NCBI GenBank assembly: GCA_958296065.1
Contig: CATQHX010000025.1
Span: forward strand, 163,360-227,359
From: Vicinamibacterales bacterium
Lineage (GTDB): Bacteria; Acidobacteriota; Vicinamibacteria; Vicinamibacterales; UBA8438
Reading direction: 5' to 3'
Length of the DNA stretch: 64,000 bases
The notes under the pieces were generated by a model. That model saw nothing but the letters and a program-made list of their open reading frames with translations, had not been told where the DNA came from and searched no databases. Shown here in pieces: positions 34,405 through 43,258 of the stretch. Position 1 is the stretch's first letter. Each line of letters opens with the position of its first letter. The position numbers were made by a program, and so were the translations under genes.

Positions 34405-36915
34405 ATGCTGCGCACGACGCTCGCCGTCCTGCTGTTCGCCTATCTGCCCGGCACCTTGCTCTTCCGCGTCCCCCTGTTGGACCGCGCTCGCCGCGCCGCG
34501 CTGGCCGTCGAGGAGCGCCTGTTCTGGGCCGTCGTCCTCAGCGCCGCCCTGACTTCGGTGGTGGCCTTCGCCCTGGCCGCCGCCGGCTCCTACGCCCTGG
34601 AACGGGTGCTCTTCGTCAACGGGGCGGTCTGTCTCGGAATCGCCCTTGCGTGGCGCTCCAGCCTGCGTTTGGGACCGGAGGCGCCCAAGCCGACGCGAAC
34701 CGTCGCGATGCCGCTGGCGCTGCTTGTACTGGCCTGCGGCCTGTTCTTCCGCGTGCCCCCCGCCGAGTACGTCAACGGTGGTCGCGACCCCGCCGTCTAC
34801 TTCAACTCCGGCATTCAGATCGCCCAGCGCGGCTCGCTCATCATCGACGATCCGCTTGTGCGCTCGATTCCCACGGAGTACCGCGAGCTCTTCTTCCGGC
34901 CCGAGCGGTCATCCGAGGCGTTCGACAGCGTGCGGTTCCTCGGGTTCTTCATCGTCGACCAGGACGCCGGAGCAGTGGTCGGCCAGTTCCCGCACCTGTA
35001 CCCGGTCTGGATTGCCGTCGCGTACGACACCCTGGGGTTGACCGGATCCCGCTACGTGCACGGGCTCTGGGCCGTGCTCGGCGTGCTGGCGGTCTACTTC
35101 GCCGGCGCCTTCGTGCTGGGCCGGCGGGCCGCGTTCGCGGGAGCCGGACTGCTGGCTTTGCACGTCGCTCAGGTCTGGTTCGCACGGTATTTCTGCGCCG
35201 AGATGATCGTGCAGCCGCTCGTATTCGCCGGCTTGCTGGCCCACGCCCGCGCGCACGCAGAGGGCGACCGGTTCTTCGCACCGCTCGCCGCCATCCTGCT
35301 GGGCCTGACCCTGTTCGCGCACATCCTCGGCGTGTTGATCGTCGGCGCCGCCTGTCTGGCAGCGCTCGTCGGGCGGGCCGACCAGCAGCCCGTGCTGGCG
35401 TCCTTTGCAGCCCCGCTGGCTGCGATCACGGCGCTTGCCGCAACCTACTACCCGACGGTGCTGGCTCCCTACGCGCCCCTGTGGTTTCTGGCAACGCTCG
35501 GACCCCTGCATATCCTCCTGGCCACCGGAGCCGCGCTCATCGCCGGAGCGGCCTTCGTGGTGCTCCGGCGCGCAGGGGCGGCGGCAATCGTCCGGGCGTG
35601 GCTGCCGCGCGCCCTCGTCGCGGCCCTGTGGTTGCTCGCGGCCTACGCCCTCTTCGTCCGCGAGGGCGGCGACCGCAATCCGGAGATCGATCCGTACTGG
35701 CTGCGACTTTATACGGACTTCTACTTGCTCCCAGCGGGACTCGCCGCGGTCCTCGGCGGTTGGGTCGTCGTCTCGGGTCAGCGGTTCTGGCGCGCATCCG
35801 CGCTGTTCATCGTCGCCGCGACGTTCGCCGTCTTTGTCTTCTACAACGCCCGCATCACGCCCGATCACTTCTGGGCGGCCCGGCGCTACGTCCTGATCAT
35901 CCTGCCTGTCTCCCTGCTGCTGGTCGGCGCCGCGGCGTTCACGGCCGCGGAATGGATGGACCGGCGGCGACTGCCGGCGCTCGGGAAGCTCACCCTGGGC
36001 AATGCGCGTGCCGCAGCCGGGGCGATTCTCGTCGCGGGACTGGGCTGGTCGTACTGGCAGGCGACGAACCCGATACTCAGGCACGTCGAACACGCCGGCA
36101 TGATCCCGCTGGTCGAGAACCTGGCTGCGCGACTGGCTCCGGACGACCTCTTGCTGGTGGGTCCGCGCGGCACGACGGAGGTACAGGTCACGGCGCTGCC
36201 GCTGGCCTACATCCACAATCGCCAGGTGCTGGTCCTGGCCAGCGCGGCGCCGGACACCGAGATCCTGGGCGACTTCCTCGACTGGGCGCGCGGGCGTTAT
36301 TCCCGCGTCCTCTTCATCGGCGGCGGCGGTACGGACCTGCTGTCGAAACGCACAGCAGCCCGACTTGTCACGAGCGAGCGCCGCCAGATACCGCATTACG
36401 AACGGGCCCTGAACGCCTATCCGAACGGCGTCGTGGACTGGCAGATCGATTACGGCATCTACGAATTAGTGCGGGGTACGGGCGACGACGAGAGGTTCGC
36501 CCTCGACGTCGGCGCCGGCGACGACCTGTACATCCACGGCATGCACCCCAAGGACACCGAACCGTCCGGGGTCACCTATCGCTGGACCCGGGAGAGGGCG
36601 TTTGTCCGGCTTGTCGGCACGCTACCCGATGTCGCGACCCTAACGCTGCGGATGAGGGGGCGCCCGGCGGCGGCCGGGGAAGCGGAGGTGCGGGTGTTCC
36701 TCAACGACCGTCCGCTGGGGACGCTTGCGGTAGCCGCGGATCGGTTCGAGGACTATTCCGTGGCAGTCCCGCCGGACCTGGCTCGGCAGGTCGCCGACCG
36801 GCCGAGGGCCTCGGAGCTGCGGATCGAGACCGATCCCTGGGTACCGCTGGATGTGCTCGGCATCCCCGATGCGCGCGCGCTCGGAGTAATGCTCGATCGG
36901 GTGGACGTGCGCTGA
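34405..36915 (+). CDS. Large polytopic membrane protein, GT-C-like
   Basis: This 836-residue protein has about 13-14 membrane helices in residues 1-560 and a soluble C-terminal part. That part includes LVENLAARLAPDDLLLVGPRG and a beta-rich end (RVFLNDRPLGTLAVAADRF). After the first helices a loop carries NGGRDPAVYFNSG, which fits the acidic catalytic loop of GT-C enzymes, but I cannot assign a family firmly. The start is the ATG at 34405; the open frame extends further upstream only over the previous gene's end. GT9 follows after 23 bases. Confidence 0.6.
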   Translation: MLRTTLAVLLFAYLPGTLLFRVPLLDRARRAALAVEERLFWAVVLSAALTSVVAFALAAAGSYALERVLFVNGAVCLGIALAWRSSLRLGPEAPKPTRTVAMPLALLVLACGLFFRVPPAEYVNGGRDPAVYFNSGIQIAQRGSLIIDDPLVRSIPTEYRELFFRPERSSEAFDSVRFLGFFIVDQDAGAVVGQFPHLYPVWIAVAYDTLGLTGSRYVHGLWAVLGVLAVYFAGAFVLGRRAAFAGAGLLALHVAQVWFARYFCAEMIVQPLVFAGLLAHARAHAEGDRFFAPLAAILLGLTLFAHILGVLIVGAACLAALVGRADQQPVLASFAAPLAAITALAATYYPTVLAPYAPLWFLATLGPLHILLATGAALIAGAAFVVLRRAGAAAIVRAWLPRALVAALWLLAAYALFVREGGDRNPEIDPYWLRLYTDFYLLPAGLAAVLGGWVVVSGQRFWRASALFIVAATFAVFVFYNARITPDHFWAARRYVLIILPVSLLLVGAAAFTAAEWMDRRRLPALGKLTLGNARAAAGAILVAGLGWSYWQATNPILRHVEHAGMIPLVENLAARLAPDDLLLVGPRGTTEVQVTALPLAYIHNRQVLVLASAAPDTEILGDFLDWARGRYSRVLFIGGGGTDLLSKRTAARLVTSERRQIPHYERALNAYPNGVVDWQIDYGIYELVRGTGDDERFALDVGAGDDLYIHGMHPKDTEPSGVTYRWTRERAFVRLVGTLPDVATLTLRMRGRPAAAGEAEVRVFLNDRPLGTLAVAADRFEDYSVAVPPDLARQVADRPRASELRIETDPWVPLDVLGIPDARALGVMLDRVDVR

Positions 36916-36938
36916 AGAACCTGGCGGGGCCTCATCGC

Positions 36939-38198
36939 GTGTTCGAACATCTGCAGATCGACGACCGCCGGGACCGCTGGCTGGTCGGCTGCGCGGACCT
37001 CCTCTTGAAGCCGGTCGGCGACATCGGTGGCTGGCGACGCAACGTACCGGCCGATGCGCCACGCCGCGTGCTGCTGTTCCGCCTCGAGCGGATCGGAGAC
37101 CTCCTGATGACGCTCGGCGCCCTTGGCGAAGTCCGTCGCCGGCTGCCCGAGGCTCAGCTCCACCTCGTGGCGGGAAGCTGGAACGCCGAGCTGGCGCGGC
37201 TCGTTCCCGCTCTCGATCGCGTGCACACGCTCGACGCGCCGTGGATGGCTCGGGAGGGGACCTCTTCCGGAGCACGCGACATCGCGGATTGCATCGAGGA
37301 CTGGCGCCGACGTGATTTCGACCTGGCAATGAACTTCGAGCCGGACATCCGCAGCAACGCCCTGCTGGCCGCGAGCGGCGCCCGGCGACGCGTCGGCTAC
37401 GATGCGCGCGGCGGGGGAGCGTTTCTCTCCGACGTGCACCGCTACGACCCGGCGATGCACGTGGCGGCAAATGCCCTGGAGCTCGTGGAGGGGACGTTGC
37501 CGGCGGACCGGTACGTCTCAGGGTCCCAATCCCGGCCGGCTGCTCCGGGTGGTCCCGAACTACCCGCGGCGGCCTATGCGACCCTACGCATTCCCGACAC
37601 GGCGAGAAGCACGGCCGCGAGCCTCCTGCCGAAACCGGAGGACGGCCCCCTTATCGGTCTCAACCCCGGAGCCGGGCGCGCTGTCAAGGAATGGCCCGGC
37701 GCCCACTTCGCCCGCGCCGCGGCTATCCTGGCGGAACGACACGGTGCGACCGTCGTGCTGCTGGGGTCCGCGGCGGAACGGACCAAGCTGGAGGCGGTGG
37801 AACGGGCGATCCCAGCGAGCTTGCGCATCGTCAATCTCGCAGGCAAGGCACCGCTCGTCGAACTCGCAGCGATTCTTGCCCGGCTGGGGGTCCTGATCGT
37901 CGGCGATACCGGGCCAATGCACCTGGCCGCCGCCGTCGGCACCCCGGTCGTCGCGATATTCGGGCCCACCGACCCTACACGTTACGCGCCTCTCACCACC
38001 CGCTCCGCCATCGTACACACTCGGCTCTGGTGCCGGCCATGCAACCGCGCCCGGATGCCGCCCCAGCGCTGCCGCGGCGTGACACCGGATTGCCTCGCCA
38101 ACGTGACCATCGATAGTGTCGTGGAGGCTAGCGACCGTTTTCTGGCCAGCGCTCGGAGGAATCAGCTGTCTCATGCGGCATCAGAAGCTCATCGCTAG
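36939..38198 (+). CDS. GT9 family (heptosyltransferase-like) glycosyltransferase
   Basis: The 419-residue protein has the GT9 pattern: VLLFRLERIGDLLMTLGAL at the start of the N-terminal domain, then LIGLNPGAGRAVKEWP and VLIVGDTGPMHLAAAVGTP with FGPTDPTRYAP in the C-terminal domain. These enzymes add heptose or related sugars to LPS core or glycans. Cys-rich CRPCN and RCRGVTPDCL near the end match family members. The start is a GTG at 36939, the only plausible start near the conserved N-terminus. The end overlaps the next gene by 26 bases. Confidence 0.88.
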   Translation: MFEHLQIDDRRDRWLVGCADLLLKPVGDIGGWRRNVPADAPRRVLLFRLERIGDLLMTLGALGEVRRRLPEAQLHLVAGSWNAELARLVPALDRVHTLDAPWMAREGTSSGARDIADCIEDWRRRDFDLAMNFEPDIRSNALLAASGARRRVGYDARGGGAFLSDVHRYDPAMHVAANALELVEGTLPADRYVSGSQSRPAAPGGPELPAAAYATLRIPDTARSTAASLLPKPEDGPLIGLNPGAGRAVKEWPGAHFARAAAILAERHGATVVLLGSAAERTKLEAVERAIPASLRIVNLAGKAPLVELAAILARLGVLIVGDTGPMHLAAAVGTPVVAIFGPTDPTRYAPLTTRSAIVHTRLWCRPCNRARMPPQRCRGVTPDCLANVTIDSVVEASDRFLASARRNQLSHAASEAHR

Positions 38199-39579
38199 AC
38201 GGGGCGCGACTACCCGAGATGACTTGACGCTAGTCCTGTCCTGCGCGCTAGCCGCACGCGTGCTGGTGCCTATCGTCGCTCTCGTCGCCTACGGCGGCGA
38301 CGACTACTTTCAGCGCAGTGACAGCATCGGGTATTTGCGCCTCGCCTCCCAACTCGCCGACTGCGCGCGCTTCGGCTCGAGTGAAGAGGCTGAAATCGTA
38401 CGAACGCCAGGATACCCGCTGTTCATGACTCTCGGCCTGCTGGTCGATCGGCCCGTGGCAGTCACCATCGCTCTCCAGATTCTGCTTGGAGCGTTGAGTT
38501 CGTGTGGCGTCTACATGCTTGCACGAAGCCTCGCAGACATCACCGCTGGCACCGACTCAAGAACCGTTGCTCTGGGCGCGGGACTCTTCCACGCTCTCGA
38601 TCCGCTCTCCGCAGTGCACTCCAGTCTCCTGCTATCGGAAACGCTGTTCACGACGCTGTTGATTCTGCACCTGCAACTCATGGTGCGCTATTACCAGTCC
38701 GGCGCGCTGCGATACGCCAACCAGAGTGCGTTGGCACTGGCTGCGGGTACTCTTGTCCGTCCCGCGTCCTACTACTGGCCATTCATCGTCGCCGCCCTGC
38801 TTCTTTTTATTCGTCCGGTGCCTTGGCTCGTCCGTCCGCCTGTCGCACGAGTCGGGCCGGCCCTGTTGTTCCTTTTGATCTCGATCGGACCTCCCGTCCT
38901 ATGGCAAGCGAGAAACCTCGTTCAGGCGGGCTACTCCGGATATTCGGCGATCCGCGAAACGAATCTGTACTCCTACATCGGTGCGTCGATGGAGGCGCGG
39001 TCGACGGGCGAGCCCTGGACCACCGTAAGAGCGCGGCGAAACGACAGGCTGAATCTGCTAGAGAAGGAACACCGGTGGACAAGAGCCGAGCGCTATGGAT
39101 ACATGAGACGCGACGCCATGCTCCTGATCGCCGAGAGACCCGTCACTTATCTGACCGTACACGCCGCAGCCATCCTGGAAACTCTTGCGCCGACGTTCTC
39201 GAACTACGTACTGCTGTACGATCCTGACTTCGCTGGCCTCCGCCTGATTCGACGGCTGATGGGCGGACACTACCCGCCGCCAGGGGAGTTTCTGACTGCA
39301 CTGCCGACCTATCTTCTGGTCGGCTTGGCGTGCATGGGCCAATACCTATTGGCGCTGATCGGGTTGCGGCGCATCCTGCCGACGCGAAACGGCGGTCTCA
39401 TCTTGGTGCTTGCCGCCACGACATACTTCCTACTCATCGCGGGAGGCGCTGCTGAAGCCAGCAGTGACCGATTCCGCCACCCTGTCATGCCCATCATCTG
39501 CCTTCTGGCCGGATTCGGCGCGTCGCAGGTGTGGACGAACAGGACAGCCACTCAGCCGCCTGCGAGCACCTCCGCGTAG
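38173..39579 (+). CDS. GT39/ArnT-like polytopic glycosyltransferase
   Basis: The 468-residue protein has about ten helices. An early periplasmic loop reads YGGDDYFQRSDSIGYLRLA and a later segment RTPGYPLF; this DD...D plus RTPGYP pattern is typical of GT39-related (PF13231-type) GT-C enzymes. The start is the ATG at 38173; GGAGGA lies 13 bases upstream, rather far. The DNA here looks less GC-biased than its neighbours, suggesting later acquisition. It converges and overlaps with the GT4 gene on the other strand by 28 bases. Confidence 0.75.
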   Translation: MRHQKLIARRGATTRDDLTLVLSCALAARVLVPIVALVAYGGDDYFQRSDSIGYLRLASQLADCARFGSSEEAEIVRTPGYPLFMTLGLLVDRPVAVTIALQILLGALSSCGVYMLARSLADITAGTDSRTVALGAGLFHALDPLSAVHSSLLLSETLFTTLLILHLQLMVRYYQSGALRYANQSALALAAGTLVRPASYYWPFIVAALLLFIRPVPWLVRPPVARVGPALLFLLISIGPPVLWQARNLVQAGYSGYSAIRETNLYSYIGASMEARSTGEPWTTVRARRNDRLNLLEKEHRWTRAERYGYMRRDAMLLIAERPVTYLTVHAAAILETLAPTFSNYVLLYDPDFAGLRLIRRLMGGHYPPPGEFLTALPTYLLVGLACMGQYLLALIGLRRILPTRNGGLILVLAATTYFLLIAGGAAEASSDRFRHPVMPIICLLAGFGASQVWTNRTATQPPASTSA

Positions 39580-40826
39580 AGATCCAGCAGGCGATCGGTG
39601 ACCGCGGCCCAGGAAAACCGCTGCTCGACGATCGCTCGACCGGCTGCACCCATGGCCGGCAGCCGGCCGGGGTTCGCCAGCGCCGCGCGTAGCGCCCGAG
39701 CCAGTGCCGCAGCGTCGCCCGGAGGCACCAGCCAACCAGTGACGCCGGGGACGACCTTGTCCGGAATGCCACCGGCCGCGCTGGCCACAACGGCCCGCCG
39801 ATGCGCCATCGCCTCGAGGGTGACGAGGGAGCTTCCCTCGTACAGCGTCGGGTGCACGAACAGCGTCGCGCCAGCGTACCAAGCATGAACCTCATCCTCG
39901 GACCCACGCCCCAGCAGGTGCACGCGCTCTCCAAGACCCGCCTCCCGCACCTGCCGGCGCAACGCGGCCAGCCGCGGACCAGCCCCCAGCAGGACCAGCC
40001 GCCACGTCGGCCGCCCCGGCTCCCGGTTCAGCCGCGCCAACGCCTCAACCAGCACGCCGAACCCCTTGTTCGCCTCCAGACGGCCGACCGCCACCAGCAG
40101 GCTGTCCTCGTCTCCGGCACCAATCATCCGCCGCAGCATGCGCGCCTCGTCCGCCGGACGCAGCTCGAAACGGTCGAGATCGACCGCATTGGGAATCACC
40201 GGCGACCTGTCGCGCGGCACGCCGAGATGCTGCATCACGACCGGCAGCAGCGCCTCGTCGGTCGCCAACACACGGTCGGCGGCCCGGGCGCACACCCGCA
40301 CCGCGCCCTGCAGCGGCCGGTAGGCCAGACGCTTGAACGGCGCCCGCGCCGGATCGCCGCCGCCGAACTCCTCCAGTCCGTGGGGATTGAAAACGAACGG
40401 CACGGTCCCGAGCCGATCGCGCGCCCGCGCGAGCCCGTAACCCAGCGCGCTGGCACCATGTCCATGCACGATCTGGATACCACCCTGCGCCACGAGCCGC
40501 TGCGCCAGCCGGCCCGCCCGCCAGCCGAAGAGCGGATAGGCCGTGTTGCGATCCAGGATGGTCGTTCCACGCCGCCCGGCGAACGGGAACGTCCGGTACG
40601 GCACCGTGCGTATAGTCAACCGTTCGTGATCGAACACCCCGCCTGCAACGCCGACGGTAGTAGCGCCGCCCGGCCGTCGCCGCGGGGGCATCACCAGGGT
40701 TACGGCGACGCCACGCCGGAGGAGGTGCCGCGTGAGGTCGTGGACATGCCTTTCGAGGCCTCCGACCCCGTGCAACGGGAACACGGCCCGCGTCAGCATC
40801 AGGATCCGCAGCTCTTCCGGTCGCAT
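39552..40826 (-). CDS. GT4 family glycosyltransferase
   Basis: This 424-residue GT-B enzyme begins RILMLTRAVFPLHGVGGLE, the usual GT4 start with a glycine loop. It has HGHGASALGYGLAR, the donor site VAVGRLEANKGFGVLVEAL, and the motif HPTLYEGSSLVTLEAMAHRR containing the EX7E-type glutamates. The ATG at 40826 gives a family-like N-terminus; a start at 40862 would overlap the upstream gene. It is the last gene of a minus-strand unit running from 47722 to 39552. Confidence 0.88.
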   Translation of the reverse strand: MRPEELRILMLTRAVFPLHGVGGLERHVHDLTRHLLRRGVAVTLVMPPRRRPGGATTVGVAGGVFDHERLTIRTVPYRTFPFAGRRGTTILDRNTAYPLFGWRAGRLAQRLVAQGGIQIVHGHGASALGYGLARARDRLGTVPFVFNPHGLEEFGGGDPARAPFKRLAYRPLQGAVRVCARAADRVLATDEALLPVVMQHLGVPRDRSPVIPNAVDLDRFELRPADEARMLRRMIGAGDEDSLLVAVGRLEANKGFGVLVEALARLNREPGRPTWRLVLLGAGPRLAALRRQVREAGLGERVHLLGRGSEDEVHAWYAGATLFVHPTLYEGSSLVTLEAMAHRRAVVASAAGGIPDKVVPGVTGWLVPPGDAAALARALRAALANPGRLPAMGAAGRAIVEQRFSWAAVTDRLLDLYAEVLAGG

Positions 40827-40842
40827 GCGGGCTCCAGTGTAT

Positions 40843-42093
40843 TCACCCTCGCAAGCGCTCATACAGCGCCTCGACCTGCTCGACGACCACCGGCGTGTCG
40901 AACGTACGCTCGACGTGTCTGCGGGCGGCGGCGCCCAGCCGCCCGCGCATTTCGGGGTCCCCGCGCAGCATCCCTACGTGCCGGCCGAGCTCATCGGTGC
41001 CGTGCGACAGGAGCCCCGTCCGCTCGTGGATCACGACGTCACCCGTGCCACCCGTCTCCATTGCGGCAATGGGTCGACCGAGCGCTGCCGCCTCCAGCAG
41101 CACGCGGCTGAGCGATTCCGGTCCGTGCGATGGAAAGACGAGCAACGCGGCATGCCGCATCCACGCCAGGACCTCCGCACGCGGCAGCCAGCCCGTGAAG
41201 CACACCCGGTGGCTGGCGGCGCGGGCCTCCCTTTCCAGCCGGGACCGTTCACTCCCGTCGCCGACGATGACGAGCGGGATGTCGAGCCCGGCTACGGCGG
41301 TCGCCGGCAGCAGTTTCGACACGCCCTTGTTCGGCTCGAGCTTGCCGACGTAGAGCGCGTACGACCCGGCCAATGGCGCAGGCTGCCCGGCGGTGGCGGA
41401 GCGAATCGACCCGACGTCGACCGGGTTCGGAATGGTAACCACGGCGTCGTGGATCAGCCCGCCGGAGCGAGCCCGCAAGTCCCGCGCGATCGCGGAACCA
41501 ACCGCGACGACCGCGTCGGCGCACGCCAACGCACGCTGCTTGTCCCGCAGATTCGCTCGCATATAGGGAATCATCGGCACGGCCAGCGGCCAGGCGGCGC
41601 CGGCGCGGGGCCGTATGCAGCGCGTCATCATGGCCGGCGTGCAGGCCGGGCAGAGCTGCTCGTCCGCGGGATCGTGAATCAGATCCGACCAGTAGCACAC
41701 CGGCCAGTAGTCTCGGATCGTGCAGACGACCGGCACGCCCTCCTCGCGGGCAGCCGAGACGCCCGGCGGCCCGGTGAGTCGATGCTGCCCGTGGACGATG
41801 TCGATGTCCCGTTCGCGAATCAGGGCCCGCAGGAAGCGGGTCAGGCGAGGATACAGCAGCTCGTTCTTGAAGTAGTTGCGCAAGTACGGCGCGTTCGGCG
41901 CCCAGGCGTGGAACTCTATCGGTCGGAAGCCGTCGAAGACTCCGGCGTCCCCTTCCTGCCGAGGATCGATGCGCGGCCGCACGAGAGTGATCTCGTGGCC
42001 TCGCGCCCGCAGGCCCCGCGCCAGCTCGTAAGTGCTCCAACCGCTGCCGCCGCACACAGGCGGAAATACGTCCGTGGCAATCAGTACGCGCAT
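40843..42093 (-). CDS. GT4 family glycosyltransferase
   Basis: This 416-residue GT-B enzyme has the N-terminal MRVLIATDVFPPVCGGSGW and the donor-binding segment LYVGKLEPNKGVSKLLPA. The C-terminal motif FPSHGPESLSRVLLEAAALG is present. A Cys cluster (DEQLCPACTPAMMTRC, near residues 160-180) is the pattern seen in some GT4 proteins where it may bind metal. It sits 4 bases behind the next upstream gene, within a tightly packed minus-strand operon. Confidence 0.88.
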   Translation of the reverse strand: MRVLIATDVFPPVCGGSGWSTYELARGLRARGHEITLVRPRIDPRQEGDAGVFDGFRPIEFHAWAPNAPYLRNYFKNELLYPRLTRFLRALIRERDIDIVHGQHRLTGPPGVSAAREEGVPVVCTIRDYWPVCYWSDLIHDPADEQLCPACTPAMMTRCIRPRAGAAWPLAVPMIPYMRANLRDKQRALACADAVVAVGSAIARDLRARSGGLIHDAVVTIPNPVDVGSIRSATAGQPAPLAGSYALYVGKLEPNKGVSKLLPATAVAGLDIPLVIVGDGSERSRLEREARAASHRVCFTGWLPRAEVLAWMRHAALLVFPSHGPESLSRVLLEAAALGRPIAAMETGGTGDVVIHERTGLLSHGTDELGRHVGMLRGDPEMRGRLGAAARRHVERTFDTPVVVEQVEALYERLRG

Positions 42094-42097
42094 GACG

Positions 42098-43258
42098 TCA
42101 GGCGTGCCGGCGCCGGTCGAGCGCGTCCTCCATGGCAGACGCAAGCCGCCGGCAGTGGACGCTCCAACCAAAGCTGCCGACTACTCGTTGGCGGGCTGAC
42201 GATCCCAGCCGGCGGCGCTTCTCGGGATCGCGCAATGCGTCGATGCTCGCGGCCAGGGCGCCGGGATCGCGCGCGTCGTACAGCAGGCCCTCCTGACCGT
42301 CGCGGACGAGCCGGCCGATCCGATCAATGGCCGGCGCCACCACCGGAAGCCCGGCCGCCATGTACTCGAACAGCTTCAGCGGCGACCAGAAGAACGCCAG
42401 CGCGAGTGGTGGATGCGCACCGATATCGAAAGGTGCGGCACCGATATCCGCCGCGGCCAGGCAAGCCGGCATCGCGTCGTGCGGGACAGCGCCGACGCAC
42501 GATACGCGATCCAGTCTCTCCGCGGCGGCACGAACACGCGGGAGCTCCGGACCGTTGCCTATCAGCACCGCGGCAACGTCCTCCCGTCCATGCTCGCGCA
42601 GGCGGCGGATCGCATCCACCAGATGAATGGCCCCGTGCCAGGCGCGGAATGCGCCCGCGAACACCACCAGCGTATCGGACGCGCGGCGCGCAAACGGCAC
42701 ATCGCCGGTGGCATCCGGTGCGAACCGGACGGTGTCGGCCCCCCATTCGGTCTCGACCACCCGATTCGCGGGTACCCAGGCGGGCAGGACATCCGCACAG
42801 GGCGTGACCAACAGATCGGCATGCCGGCACTGCCAGTCCCGCCAGCGCCGCATCGGTTCGACGAGCAGCGCTCTGTCGAGCCTGCTCTTGCCGGAACCCG
42901 GATGGTCGATCACGGGGGCGTTCACTTCGAGAACCGTCAGGGCCCCGACCGAACGGGCCGCGCGAACGCCTTCGCCGCCAAAATTGTAGTAGCGCTCGAT
43001 CACGACGTCCGGCCTGAGCCGCGCGGCCAACGCCGCAAGCCGCGGCGCGAGCATCCAGCGGAGACGCCGAACGCCGAGCGGGGGAGCCATGGCGAGCCAG
43101 GTCGCGCCGTCGTCGGGAAACGGCCCGTTACCCGCGGTCACCACGACGTGGACGTCGTGTCCGAGCGCGGCAAGCCCCGCCGCGACGCCGGTGACATGCG
43201 CCGAGCCGCCTACGGTCCCCGGAACGGTCTGATCGGTAGCGACGTAGAGAACTCTCAC
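42098..43258 (-). CDS. GT4 family glycosyltransferase
   Basis: This 386-residue GT-B enzyme begins VRVLYVATDQTVPGTVGGSA (GTG start). It has RPDVVIERYYNFGGEGV, the donor-site region VVFAGAFRAWHGAIHLVDA and the C-terminal motif KLFEYMAAGLPVVAP. It is a cytoplasmic sugar transferase of the polysaccharide locus. Its GTG overlaps the stop of the HTTM-like gene as GTGA, so the two are translationally coupled. Confidence 0.87.
   Translation of the reverse strand: MRVLYVATDQTVPGTVGGSAHVTGVAAGLAALGHDVHVVVTAGNGPFPDDGATWLAMAPPLGVRRLRWMLAPRLAALAARLRPDVVIERYYNFGGEGVRAARSVGALTVLEVNAPVIDHPGSGKSRLDRALLVEPMRRWRDWQCRHADLLVTPCADVLPAWVPANRVVETEWGADTVRFAPDATGDVPFARRASDTLVVFAGAFRAWHGAIHLVDAIRRLREHGREDVAAVLIGNGPELPRVRAAAERLDRVSCVGAVPHDAMPACLAAADIGAAPFDIGAHPPLALAFFWSPLKLFEYMAAGLPVVAPAIDRIGRLVRDGQEGLLYDARDPGALAASIDALRDPEKRRRLGSSARQRVVGSFGWSVHCRRLASAMEDALDRRRHA

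Noticed and set aside
34230..36938. Open frame upstream of the GT9 gene making a 1322-residue protein
   Set aside because: The upstream part is an out-of-frame shadow of the membrane protein at 34405; GT9 similarity starts only after the GTG at 36939.
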